Shown here in pieces: positions 26,067-34,602 of a stretch of 64,000 bases of DNA. The stretch comes from Konateibacter massiliensis (lineage in GTDB: Bacteria > Bacillota > Clostridia > Lachnospirales > Lachnospiraceae): NCBI RefSeq assembly GCF_900184995.1, contig NZ_LT860098.1:563001-627000 (forward strand). Reading direction: 5' to 3'. The position numbers and the translations under genes are program-made. Every line of letters starts with the position of its first letter. The stretch's first letter is position 1. A model generated the notes under the pieces. It was not told the origin of the DNA and ran no database searches. It worked only from the letters and a program-made list of their open reading frames with translations.

Positions 26067-26957
26067 CTAACCTTTCACTGCTCCCATCACTAGCCCCTTC
26101 GCAAAATATTTCTGGAAGAAAGGATATACAACCAAAATCGGTAAAATACCAATCACGGCGATTGCCATTCTTGCAGTTGTTGTCGGAAGCTCTGAGGTGT
26201 CTATCCCTCCTACATTTGTGCTTGCCAAGAATGAAATATTCGTATTAATCTCATTTAAAATATTTTGAATGGTATATAAATTTGCCGCTTTATCCTTGCT
26301 CAAATAATACAAACCGTTCTGCCAATCGTTCCAGTAAGCAATACCTGTCATCAGCCCGACTGTCGCAAGAATTGGCACAGAGAGCGGCAATACAATTTTA
26401 AAGAAAATATAAAATTCATTTGCACCATCAATTCTGGCTGATTCGTATAATTCCTCCGGTATGCTGTTCTGAAAATAGTTTCGTACAAGCATAATCATAA
26501 ACGCACTCATAAGCAGGTTCGGTACAATAAGTGCCCATATCGTATTTTTAATATGAAAAACCTGTGTGTAAATCATATAGGTCGGAACAAGTCCGCCGTT
26601 AAAAAGCATCGTGAACACAACGAGAAAATTCAATACCTTTACGCCCGGAAGCTCTTTTTTGGAGAGCATGTAGGCAAGCATCGAGGTCATAATAAGGCAG
26701 ACGCTCGTTCCGATCACAGTCACAAGTATGGTCATGCCATATGCTCTCGCATATCGTCCGATGTCCTGAAGAAGATACTCATAAGCACCGAGTGACCATT
26801 TTTCCGGAAAATAGCTGTAGCCGTTCGCCATAGCGGTTTTGTCGTCGGTGAACGATATAATAATGAGCAGAACAAACGGAAGCAGTGCAAGCAGAGAACA
26901 AATGGTTAAAATAATGTGAGATGCAAGCTGCCATCTTTTTTGGTCTTTTGATATCAT
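26067..26957 (-). CDS. LplC/YtcP-type sugar ABC transporter permease
   Basis: A 296-residue permease with six membrane segments. The cytoplasmic EAA loop reads ELYESARIDGANEFYIFFKI, and the C-terminus has the typical YPFFQKYFAKGLVMGAVKG ending. It forms the inner-membrane channel together with the partner encoded 12 nt upstream (26970-27902). An AAAAGGAGG precedes the ATG. The nucleotide-binding subunit is not encoded in the window. The GH3 gene follows after 23 nt in the same transcript. Confidence 0.95.
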   Translation of the reverse strand: MISKDQKRWQLASHIILTICSLLALLPFVLLIIISFTDDKTAMANGYSYFPEKWSLGAYEYLLQDIGRYARAYGMTILVTVIGTSVCLIMTSMLAYMLSKKELPGVKVLNFLVVFTMLFNGGLVPTYMIYTQVFHIKNTIWALIVPNLLMSAFMIMLVRNYFQNSIPEELYESARIDGANEFYIFFKIVLPLSVPILATVGLMTGIAYWNDWQNGLYYLSKDKAANLYTIQNILNEINTNISFLASTNVGGIDTSELPTTTARMAIAVIGILPILVVYPFFQKYFAKGLVMGAVKG

Positions 26958-26969
26958 AGGAACCTCCTT

Positions 26970-27902
26970 TTAGAATAGTGAGCTGTTTTTATCCAGCTTA
27001 CGCACAACCTGATTTGCTGCCATGATAAAGATAAAGCCTACCACCGACTGAATAAAACTAGCCGCCGAGGACATACCGATATCATTTCGCTGTAGCAAGG
27101 CACGGTATACGTAAGTGTCAATTGTCTGTGTCGCATCATAAAGTGCTCCTTGATTCATCGGCACCTGATAAAATAGACCGAAATCTGAGCGAAAAACCTG
27201 ACCCAGGCTTAAAATAACAAGCATAATAATAGTCGGACGAAGCAGTGGAATTGTAATTTTCCTGTGCTGCTGCCATCTTGTAGCACCGTCTAAGGATGCA
27301 GCCTCATAGAGCGAGCCATCAATTCCAACGATGCTTGACAAATATAAAATCATTCCAAATCCGATTCCCTTCCACTGATTTACAAAGGTCAGGATAAACG
27401 GCCAATATTTTGCCTCCCCATACCAGCTTACACTCTTTCCTCCAAGAGCCGTGATGATACTGTTGAAAAGTCCTGTACCGGGGGATAGATAGGCAAATAC
27501 CAAGTAGGCAACTACAACCGCTGATATGAGATATGGCATCAATATAACAGTCTGGTAGAATTTTTTAGCCGTTTTGTTCATCACCTCATTGAGAAGAATG
27601 GATGAGCCAACACCAACGATTACGCCAAGGACAATCCAGAATAAATTGTAGAGCAGCGTATTTCGTATCATGATAAAAGCATCGCCCGTCTTAAACAAAA
27701 ACTCAAAATTCTTAATTCCAATCCACTCACTATTCCAGATACCCAAATTATATTTATAGTTTTTAAATGCAATCTGCAAGCCTACAAGAGGCATATAATT
27801 ATTGATAAACAAGTAAATGAAGCCCGGCACTCCCATCAAATAAAAGGGAATCCACCGTTTCCAGTTTATCTTTTTCTTTGTATTTTTTTTAACCGCTTCC
27901 AC
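26970..27902 (-). CDS. LplB-type sugar ABC transporter permease
   Basis: A 310-residue permease with six membrane segments, starting with a Lys-rich N-terminus (KKNTKKKINWKRW). FINNYMPLVGLQIAFKNYK is typical of LplB, and the EAA loop is SLYEAASLDGATRWQQHRKI. The start codon is GTG (27902-27900), supported by AGGAGG 7 nt upstream. It follows the binding-protein gene across a 91-nt gap with a 17-bp GC-rich hairpin. It resembles the partial permease at 1-297 in its first 90 residues. Confidence 0.95.
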   Translation of the reverse strand: MEAVKKNTKKKINWKRWIPFYLMGVPGFIYLFINNYMPLVGLQIAFKNYKYNLGIWNSEWIGIKNFEFLFKTGDAFIMIRNTLLYNLFWIVLGVIVGVGSSILLNEVMNKTAKKFYQTVILMPYLISAVVVAYLVFAYLSPGTGLFNSIITALGGKSVSWYGEAKYWPFILTFVNQWKGIGFGMILYLSSIVGIDGSLYEAASLDGATRWQQHRKITIPLLRPTIIMLVILSLGQVFRSDFGLFYQVPMNQGALYDATQTIDTYVYRALLQRNDIGMSSAASFIQSVVGFIFIMAANQVVRKLDKNSSLF

Positions 27903-27948
27903 GTTTATACCTCCTGTTTCATAAAAAAGTGTAAGAATTTCCTATAAT

Positions 27949-27985
27949 ATAGCGGAGGGAGGAGAACGTCTCCTCCCTCCGCTAT
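27949..27985 (-). promoter_or_regulatory. Strong intercistronic hairpin after the binding-protein gene
   Basis: ATAGCGGAGGGAGGAGA pairs perfectly with TCTCCTCCCTCCGCTAT (17 bp, 3-nt loop), with no T-run after it on the minus strand. It probably stabilises the upstream mRNA or reduces read-through to the permeases. Confidence 0.75.
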
Positions 27986-27993
27986 TCATCTTT

Positions 27994-29535
27994 TTATTCT
28001 TGATTCTTTGATAAAAATGAGTCTAACTGTGCTTGATTTCCTGCAATAATATCGTTGTAGCCTGCTTTGTCAAGTGCCGCTAAAAACTCTGCAAGATAGC
28101 TGTCCACATCGTCCACCTGTCCGGTTACTAACCTTGGCATATATTCTGCAATTACGTTGGACACTGCTCCCGCCTCTGCGGAAAATTCTGTCACATCAAA
28201 GGAGTAGCCTAAGATTGCTGAATTTGGAACGCCTTCGTTATAAGCCTTTACATCATCCGGGTAGCTGTCTGTGTTTGGTGCTGCTGTGTAAGTATCAACC
28301 GGATTTCCGAACTGGGTAAACATGGAGGTGTAACCTGCTGTTCCGGTAGTCGCACCTTCCGCCGTTGTCACTCTTGTTGTACCTTCCACAATTGTATAGT
28401 TTTCTCCTTCTATACCATACTGTAAGAGATTTGCAACATCAGCATTTTCATATATATAATTTAAAAACTCCATCGCCTTCTGAGGGTTTTCACTGTTTGA
28501 TGCAATTCCCCACATTCTTTCTACAACAGATGAGGTTGATATAACTGGATCCTGAATCTCTGCAATATCAATGTTAAAGGATTTTCCCGTGCCCCATGTA
28601 GCAAACTCAGACATATTGTAGTTTGCAGATGTTCCAAAAATATTTTGTGAATTAAAATATTCCTGTACGGTTGTCGAATCGGTTAAAGAGTCGGAAGGCA
28701 TATAGCCTGCATCTGTCCATTTTTTCATCATATCAGCATATTCCTTGAATTCATCACTTGCGTATACGCTTTCAATTGTCGTGTTATTCGCCGGATCTGA
28801 AATCATACCGTAATCTCCGTTTGTTCCGAAGATTTCAAGATTATACCAAAACTGTAATCCAAGAGTTGCTGCATTACCCATTGAAGTTCCATAAATACCG
28901 TGCTCCTTTAAAATTTCGAATGCCTCTTCAAAATCAGCGTAGGTTGCACCGTCTTTAATTTCAATTCCATATTCCTCTGCCATATCCTTGTTATATACAA
29001 AACCTCTTCCGGATGCCAGATAAGGATTTACCGGAAGTGCATACTGAACACCGTCAATCTGTCCTGCAATCAGGTAATCGGATACCAAATTTACAAGGGT
29101 CGGTGCATAAATCAAATAAGAGTCAATCGGCATCAAAATTCCGTCATCTGCAATATCGCTTAAGTTCTGTGTCAATCCTACACATACAAGGTCCATTTTT
29201 TCACCGCTTACAATATTCATAGAAGTCGTGGTCGGAAGATCTCCGATAAATAAATTCTGGATATCAACTTTACAATTAATTGCCGGTACAGTAATTTCAT
29301 TGATTGCCTCTTCCACCTTCTCCACATCGGTGAGGTCCGTTGAAATATTAACCAGTTGGATTGCCACTGTATATGGTTCTCCTTCATCGGCACCGGAAGC
29401 TGTTCCTTCCGCCGCATTGCTCTCTGTTGTTGTACTCGACTCCGTACTTGTACCCTGGCTTGATGAACCACAGCCAACAAGCATAGACCCAACTAAGGCT
29501 GCTGATAAAAATAAGCTCAAAAACTTTTTCTTCAT
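27994..29535 (-). CDS. Lipoprotein solute-binding protein of the second sugar ABC transporter
   Basis: A 513-residue extracellular protein with a Lys-rich N-terminus, hydrophobic segment and lipobox LVGC (Cys22), then a Ser/Thr/Glu-rich linker (SSSQGTSTESSTTTESNAAE). The rest has the bilobal CUT1 fold, with ATLGLQFWYNLEIFGTNGDY and PQKAMEFLNYIYENADVANL. It is placed directly after the response regulator gene and is the first gene of the transport part, with two repeats upstream that look like AraC-type sites. The ligand is unknown; the GH3 enzyme at the operon end suggests a beta-linked oligosaccharide. Confidence 0.93.
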   Translation of the reverse strand: MKKKFLSLFLSAALVGSMLVGCGSSSQGTSTESSTTTESNAAEGTASGADEGEPYTVAIQLVNISTDLTDVEKVEEAINEITVPAINCKVDIQNLFIGDLPTTTSMNIVSGEKMDLVCVGLTQNLSDIADDGILMPIDSYLIYAPTLVNLVSDYLIAGQIDGVQYALPVNPYLASGRGFVYNKDMAEEYGIEIKDGATYADFEEAFEILKEHGIYGTSMGNAATLGLQFWYNLEIFGTNGDYGMISDPANNTTIESVYASDEFKEYADMMKKWTDAGYMPSDSLTDSTTVQEYFNSQNIFGTSANYNMSEFATWGTGKSFNIDIAEIQDPVISTSSVVERMWGIASNSENPQKAMEFLNYIYENADVANLLQYGIEGENYTIVEGTTRVTTAEGATTGTAGYTSMFTQFGNPVDTYTAAPNTDSYPDDVKAYNEGVPNSAILGYSFDVTEFSAEAGAVSNVIAEYMPRLVTGQVDDVDSYLAEFLAALDKAGYNDIIAGNQAQLDSFLSKNQE

Positions 29536-29582
29536 GTGTTTTCCTCCCTATACACTGAATGCTTTATTGATTGGTTGCATTT

Positions 29583-29648
29583 ATATTAACAGGCTTTTTT
29601 TCTTTTCGATAGAATAATTATGACTTGCCGATGATACATTTATGACTT
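29583..29648 (-). promoter_or_regulatory. Candidate AraC-type activator sites and promoter of the transport operon
   Basis: The nonamer AAGTCATAA occurs twice on the minus strand (29648-29640 and 29626-29618), exactly 22 nt or two helical turns apart. The nearer copy ends 7 bp before the -35 position of a promoter with -10 TAATAT (29588-29583) and a poor -35. Direct repeats beside a weak -35 fit activation by the neighbouring AraC-type response regulator. Confidence 0.5.
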
Positions 29649-29683
29649 TTATTGATAATTCTTCTGAATTTCCTAGCATATAA

Positions 29684-29712
29684 ATAAGGAGCCTGTTAAA
29701 CAGACTCCTTAT
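29684..29712 (-). terminator. Hairpin at the end of the response regulator gene
   Basis: ATAAGGAGTCTG pairs with CAGGCTCCTTAT on the minus strand, overlapping the last codons. Only a short TTTAT follows, so some read-through into the binding-protein gene is possible. Confidence 0.6.
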
Positions 29713-30469
29713 GATTCTGGCGATAAACCGCAGGCGCAACACCCGTACTTCTCTTAAATATCTTTGTAAAATAGGAATAATGATTGAAGCCTACGCTGTC
29801 CGCCACTTTATTAATCGGAAAATCCGTATTCACTAACAGCTCTTTTGCCAAGCGCACTCTCTCCTCCGTAATGAATTCCAAAATCGACAGCCCTGTTTCC
29901 TTTTTGAAAATACGCATCAGATACTGAGAATTTAAAAAGACCACATTGGCGATATCCTCCACATAAATCGTCTCCTGAATATGCTCAAGAATATAACGTT
30001 TGGCAGCATGCACTGCATTATCATGGCTTTTATCTGCCTCCTCCTTGGCAATTTTGAGCACAAGCTCTCCCGGAAGCTTTTCCACCTCTGTTTTATTTTT
30101 AAGCCGTTCCACAAGCTGAGTGATAATCTCATTCAGCTCTGCATAATCGACAGGCTTTAGCAGGTAGTCGGCGGACCCCAGTCTAAGAGCTTTTCTCATA
30201 TACTCAAACTCAGGATGGCAGGTCAGATAGATGCATTCCGTTGTGGGATAATACAGCTTAACCCACTCAAAAAGCTCCAAACCGTTTCCCTGCGGCATTT
30301 CAATATCGCATAGCATAAAATCAATCTTTTCTTTCTTGAAAACCTCCTGCGCCTGCTGCATGGAATTGGCGGTAAAGACGTTTTCTACGCCGTACTTCTC
30401 CCAATCTACCCGCCGTTTTAGAGCATTCACCGCAACTACCTCATCGTCAACTAAAATCGTATTCAGCAT
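29696..30469 (-). CDS. YesN-like response regulator with AraC-type DNA-binding domain
   Basis: A 257-residue regulator. The receiver domain (about 1-120) has the acidic pair Asp8-Asp9, phosphoacceptor Asp55 in FMLCDIEMPQ and Lys in YLLKPVDYAE. The AraC-type double helix-turn-helix covers about 155-252, with YVEDIANVVFLNSQYLMRIF and KVADSVGFNHYSYFTKIF. It overlaps the kinase gene by 23 nt, with AAGGAGGAAGA as ribosome site inside it, so the pair is translationally coupled. The likely target is the transport and GH3 operon directly downstream. Confidence 0.95.
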   Translation of the reverse strand: MLNTILVDDEVVAVNALKRRVDWEKYGVENVFTANSMQQAQEVFKKEKIDFMLCDIEMPQGNGLELFEWVKLYYPTTECIYLTCHPEFEYMRKALRLGSADYLLKPVDYAELNEIITQLVERLKNKTEVEKLPGELVLKIAKEEADKSHDNAVHAAKRYILEHIQETIYVEDIANVVFLNSQYLMRIFKKETGLSILEFITEERVRLAKELLVNTDFPINKVADSVGFNHYSYFTKIFKRSTGVAPAVYRQNHKESV

Positions 30470-32195
30470 CTTCTTCCTCCTTTCCCCTTCTCAGAGGAAG
30501 TATCATCTCTACCTCTGTTCCGTGTGGATTCACTTGCAAAATCTTAAGCCGTGCTTCTTCTCCATATATGGTGTCCAGACGCTCAATCGCATTCTGGATT
30601 CCAACACCAAGCCCGTCTTGATATATTCTTGTTTTTCTAAATATTTCAACCTTTTCAATCAATTCATCCTTGATACCCTCTCCGGTATCAACCATTCTGA
30701 TTTTAATATATTTGCCATCCATATTTTGTCCTATTACAAAAATATCAATTTTGTTCCCAATTTTCAAGGAATGTTTGATAGCATTTTCTGCAAAATTCTG
30801 GATAAGGAGGGGAGGAACAAGGCAATCGGCAATCTCCTCGTCAAACTCCACAACCGCAAAAAACGTTTTCGGATATCTTGCCTGCTGAATTTCAAAATAA
30901 TTTCGAATATACTCCATCTCATCGCAAAGCTTTACAAAATCAACATTCGCATTGACCACATAGCGAAAATACTTTGACAGGCAAAGAATCATCTTTTGAA
31001 TGAGCGGGTATTCCTCCGGCTCATAGCTATATATGATATTCATGGCATTTAAAATAAAATGAGGCTGTATCTGCTGGCTCAAAAAGCGCATCTTGATGTC
31101 CTTGCTTTTTAGCTGCTCTTCGTAGACATCAATTTTTAGATTGGACACTTCCTCCATCATATGGTTAAAATTACGATTAATCTGTTCAAACTCACTTCCT
31201 GTATGGACATCCTCCGCAATCCGAAAATCCATATTTCCTGCCTCTACCTCTTGCATAGCCTCTGAGAGCCGGTTAATCGGTGAAATCATCCATCTTCGCA
31301 GCGCACCAATCATAATAGGCAAAATACAAAGCGCAAGCACGGAGCATACCTTTAGTATTTGCACAATGGCTGGCAAATCATTTGTAATTGCATTTTTAAA
31401 TAAAATCTGAACAACATAGAGATTTGCATATTTAGATTTTGCCTTTACAAGGACATATGACTCGCTTCCATATGAACCATGTTCCTTATCAAGCTCCACA
31501 GCCGTAAAATCACTCTGGTTTGAATAATGGCTATTTCCCATTTCATCCGTAAAAGCTCGAATTGTATCACCACTGTCCCCGAAAATCTCCATCTTATCCG
31601 CAAGGCGGCTCAAGTTAATCCATGCACCATAGTAGCCTTCCTTATACTTTGAGATAAAAAGAATATTTTCTGTATCCTCGACGCTTACAATTTCCCACTG
31701 TTTGAGATTCTCTACCGTTTCATCCTCAATCCGTTCTTTCACATAGCTTGTCACAACCTTATCGTAAGTGCTATAATTGCTGCTTATAATGCTCACGTCC
31801 TTCTGAGGAAACACCGCAAAAACTCCGGTCACCAGCTTATTGTCCTCCCGGATACCATCAAAGGTGTTCTTAAGATTGACCGCCGATTGCAGCTGATTGT
31901 AATATTCCTCCTTATCGTCTACTTCCTTTACATTGATTCTTCCAAAATCAATATCGTTGATTGCCGTCTCGTGCATTTTCATTGTGATGCTCTCAATCGC
32001 ACTGTCAATTTGGGACATATAAAGATTCAATGCGCTCTGCGTTTCCAGGGATATCTGATTCTCAACCTCCTCGATCGTAAGACTGCTGAAAACCAGGGTT
32101 AGGATATTAATCGGCAGTATCAGAATCACAATGATAAATACAAGACGAAAAACAGAGGTCTGAAAAATCTGGTGCAATACTTTTTTAAGCTTCAT
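30447..32195 (-). CDS. YesM-like sensor histidine kinase
   Basis: A 582-residue membrane kinase. A first membrane segment covers about 16-38, an extracellular Cache-type sensing region about 40-280, a second membrane segment about 283-303, and a HAMP domain about 305-357 (RRWMISPINRLSEAMQEVE). The kinase core starts with QQIQPHFILNAMNII, where His379 is the phosphoacceptor, and ends with an ATP-binding domain (ENAIKHSL, DTGEGI, GVGIQNAIERL). It should sense an extracellular sugar or the loaded binding protein and phosphorylate the overlapping response regulator. AAGGGGGG precedes the ATG. Confidence 0.95.
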   Translation of the reverse strand: MKLKKVLHQIFQTSVFRLVFIIVILILPINILTLVFSSLTIEEVENQISLETQSALNLYMSQIDSAIESITMKMHETAINDIDFGRINVKEVDDKEEYYNQLQSAVNLKNTFDGIREDNKLVTGVFAVFPQKDVSIISSNYSTYDKVVTSYVKERIEDETVENLKQWEIVSVEDTENILFISKYKEGYYGAWINLSRLADKMEIFGDSGDTIRAFTDEMGNSHYSNQSDFTAVELDKEHGSYGSESYVLVKAKSKYANLYVVQILFKNAITNDLPAIVQILKVCSVLALCILPIMIGALRRWMISPINRLSEAMQEVEAGNMDFRIAEDVHTGSEFEQINRNFNHMMEEVSNLKIDVYEEQLKSKDIKMRFLSQQIQPHFILNAMNIIYSYEPEEYPLIQKMILCLSKYFRYVVNANVDFVKLCDEMEYIRNYFEIQQARYPKTFFAVVEFDEEIADCLVPPLLIQNFAENAIKHSLKIGNKIDIFVIGQNMDGKYIKIRMVDTGEGIKDELIEKVEIFRKTRIYQDGLGVGIQNAIERLDTIYGEEARLKILQVNPHGTEVEMILPLRRGKEEEDAEYDFS

Positions 32196-32231
32196 AAGCG
32201 TCCCCCCTTAAAATAAAGTTTTTTATACAAA

Positions 32232-32272
32232 AATAACTGAAAGATACAAAAGTTTCCTATCTTTCAGTTATT
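32232..32272 (-). terminator. Terminator of the FKBP lipoprotein gene
   Basis: AATAACTGAAAGATA pairs perfectly with TATCTTTCAGTTATT (15 bp), followed by TTTTTG on the minus strand. A TTTGTA/TATAAA pair overlapping its 3' side could serve as the kinase promoter. Confidence 0.9.
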
Positions 32273-32304
32273 ATATTTATCTAGTTATTTTATTCGGTTA
32301 TCTA

Positions 32305-33375
32305 TTATGCTTCCACTGAATTCTCAACAAGGTAGTCCATCATAACATCCCAAAGAACGCTATCCATCAGCTCCTCTTTGCCATAAGCTTCTACCAATGC
32401 GTCTCCAGACTCGTAACCGTAAGTAGTTGCCATCTCAGCAGCTTTTTCATTGAATATATCATCTGATACAGTCAAATCTGCATCCTTTACAATCATTCTG
32501 AATATCATCTCTTCTGCCGCAACCTGCTTTGCATAATCCTCAACGCTTGTTCCGACATAGCTTGACATAAACTCATCCACGGTAACGCCCATCTGCTCTG
32601 CATATGCAGAATACATGGTGTTAATCTGCTCGCTATATTTATCTACTAAATCCTGAGGATATTCGGTTATCTGACAGTTCTCTTTAACGGTTGTCCAAAT
32701 ATCTCCCTGTTTGGTACTTTCTGCATCAGCTTCCATTGACTCTTGTAACTGGGCTGCAATATACTCTCTGTATTCATCAACTGTCTTAACCTCGGAATTT
32801 GCCTGAACAAATTCATCTGTAAGCTCCGGTACTGTCTCTGTACTGATTGAGTTGATTGTAACGTTGAACACTACATCCTTGCCCGCTAAACTCTCATCAT
32901 ACTCTTCCGGAAAAGTTACATTAATGCTGACAGTCTCTCCAACCTTTGCACCAACCAACTGCTCCTCAAAACCATCAACAAACTGGCCGGAACCAATTGT
33001 TAAATCATATCCCTGTGCTGTACCGCCGTCAAAAGCTACTCCGTCCAAAAGACCTTCATAGTCAATGTTGGCAATATCTCCTTCTGCTACAGTGTCTCTG
33101 TCAGTAATTTCCGTAGTTGTCGCACTGCTTTCCAGATTAGACTGAATCTGTGCTTCTATGTCCTCATCTGTCACCTCTACCGGCTGCGTTGTCACTGCAA
33201 TTCCTTTATATTCTCCAAGCGTAACATACTGGCTATAATCCACATCTGCTGTTGATGTAGTGCTTTCTGTTTCTGTTGTTGTATCTTCTGTTTTCGTCTC
33301 TGAATTCTTTGCACAGCCTGCCATTAACACTGCTGCACTGATTAATATGGCTGCTAATTTAATATTTTTTCTCAT
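32305..33375 (-). CDS. Lipoprotein FKBP-type prolyl isomerase resembling trigger factor without the ribosome-binding domain
   Basis: A 356-residue exported lipoprotein: lipobox MAGC (Cys21), a Glu/Thr/Ser-rich linker (about 22-45), an FKBP domain at about 95-180 (VDGFEEQLVGAKVGETVSIN and FPEEYDESLAGKDVVFNVTI) and a helical C-terminal arm region (about 185-350) as in trigger factor. The N-terminal ribosome-docking domain of trigger factor is absent and replaced by the membrane anchor. It probably folds secreted proteins outside the cell, in a PrsA-like role. It is a single-gene unit with a clear terminator. Confidence 0.88.
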   Translation of the reverse strand: MRKNIKLAAILISAAVLMAGCAKNSETKTEDTTTETESTTSTADVDYSQYVTLGEYKGIAVTTQPVEVTDEDIEAQIQSNLESSATTTEITDRDTVAEGDIANIDYEGLLDGVAFDGGTAQGYDLTIGSGQFVDGFEEQLVGAKVGETVSINVTFPEEYDESLAGKDVVFNVTINSISTETVPELTDEFVQANSEVKTVDEYREYIAAQLQESMEADAESTKQGDIWTTVKENCQITEYPQDLVDKYSEQINTMYSAYAEQMGVTVDEFMSSYVGTSVEDYAKQVAAEEMIFRMIVKDADLTVSDDIFNEKAAEMATTYGYESGDALVEAYGKEELMDSVLWDVMMDYLVENSVEA

Positions 33376-33469
33376 TTTCGTTTCCCTTCCGTGCTGTTTT
33401 ATACACCTATATCGTTATAACATATTTTCAACAAAAATGAAAGTAAATTCACAGGAAAATCACTTTTTT

Positions 33470-34588
33470 CTACATATAGGCTTCTTCTTCCATTGTGTAT
33501 TCTCGTTTTTGTTCTAATACACTCTTTGTTATTTCTATCTCGGATTCCGTCACCGTAACGGAGAGCACATCCATCAGATTTATCTCATAAGGCTGAACCT
33601 TGTCTCCATATTTATCCGCTATTACCTTGACAACCGGTCTTAACGGCATATATCTGTTCTGTTCCTTTACAAGAGCAAGCGTTCCGTCTGACAGGCGTAC
33701 CATGGAGCCGTTCGGATAAACGGCTATTCTCTGGATAAATATTCTCACCAAATCAGCATCAAATTTTGTTCCACTGTTTTCAATCAAAAAATCGACTGCC
33801 TTATTCGTCGGCCATTTCTTGCGATAGCATCGGTCAGAGGTCAGGGCATCATAGACATCCGCAATTGCACTAATCCGTGCAAATTCGGTAAGTTGTTCCC
33901 CTTTCAGTCCTCTTGGATATCCGCTTCCGTCCAATTTCTCATGGTGATTCAATGCAATTTCCTTTGACACTGCAGGAATATTTGGCGCATCCTTTAACAG
34001 CTCATAACCACATTCCGTATGTTTTTTGACATACTCAAACTCTTCATCGGTCAGAGCATCCTCCTTGTAGACAATATCATGATCCAATACAACCTTGCCA
34101 ATGTCATGAAGTAAAATTCCCATCGCCAATGAGGAAAGCTTTTTTCTGGAATAACCCAGGTTTTCTCCAATCAAGAGTCCGTATACCGTAGTGCTGACAG
34201 AATGAGAAAATGTATATTCATCGGATGCGCTTAAATCAGTCAGACTGACTTGCAAATCATGATTGCCAATCACATCACTTATAATATTTTCTACATTGTC
34301 CGCCAGCTTGTTAAGCTTTAGCGTCTGTCCTCCCTGCACATCATTTAACGTATTCATCAATATATCCTTACAACGCTGCCTGTTTTCCTCAGACACCGCA
34401 TCCGGTATATCAATATCCTGGCTCAGCTCATCCACCACATACAGATAATGAATTCCCATATTTTTTAAATTGGCAATATATCTTGATACATTGGATGTAC
34501 CGCTTTTTATAAGCAGGCATTCACCGGCATAAACATTTCTCGCCAAAACCATTGATGCATCAATCATCTCTGTTGCAACTAATCTCAT
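33470..34588 (-). CDS. HD-GYP domain protein, probable cyclic-di-GMP phosphodiesterase
   Basis: A 372-residue protein. The N-terminal 110 residues form a small region without a known sensory motif. The HD-GYP domain follows with LLHDIGK (His161-Asp162), NHHEKLDGSGYPRGLKG (215-230) and ISAIADVYDALTSDRCYRK. The last 90 residues include a PilZ- or SH3-like strand region (YPNGSMVRLSDGTLALVKEQ). HD-GYP proteins hydrolyse cyclic-di-GMP or related dinucleotides. All metal-binding residues visible in the motif are intact. It lies 14 nt after cardiolipin synthase and is probably co-transcribed with it. Confidence 0.92.
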   Translation of the reverse strand: MRLVATEMIDASMVLARNVYAGECLLIKSGTSNVSRYIANLKNMGIHYLYVVDELSQDIDIPDAVSEENRQRCKDILMNTLNDVQGGQTLKLNKLADNVENIISDVIGNHDLQVSLTDLSASDEYTFSHSVSTTVYGLLIGENLGYSRKKLSSLAMGILLHDIGKVVLDHDIVYKEDALTDEEFEYVKKHTECGYELLKDAPNIPAVSKEIALNHHEKLDGSGYPRGLKGEQLTEFARISAIADVYDALTSDRCYRKKWPTNKAVDFLIENSGTKFDADLVRIFIQRIAVYPNGSMVRLSDGTLALVKEQNRYMPLRPVVKVIADKYGDKVQPYEINLMDVLSVTVTESEIEITKSVLEQKREYTMEEEAYM

Positions 34589-34602
34589 TTTCCTTCCTTT
34601 CC

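Noticed and set aside
30336-30977. Open frame of 213 codons opposite the kinase and regulator genes
   Set aside because: The minus strand encodes two overlapping proteins with clear motifs; this frame has none.
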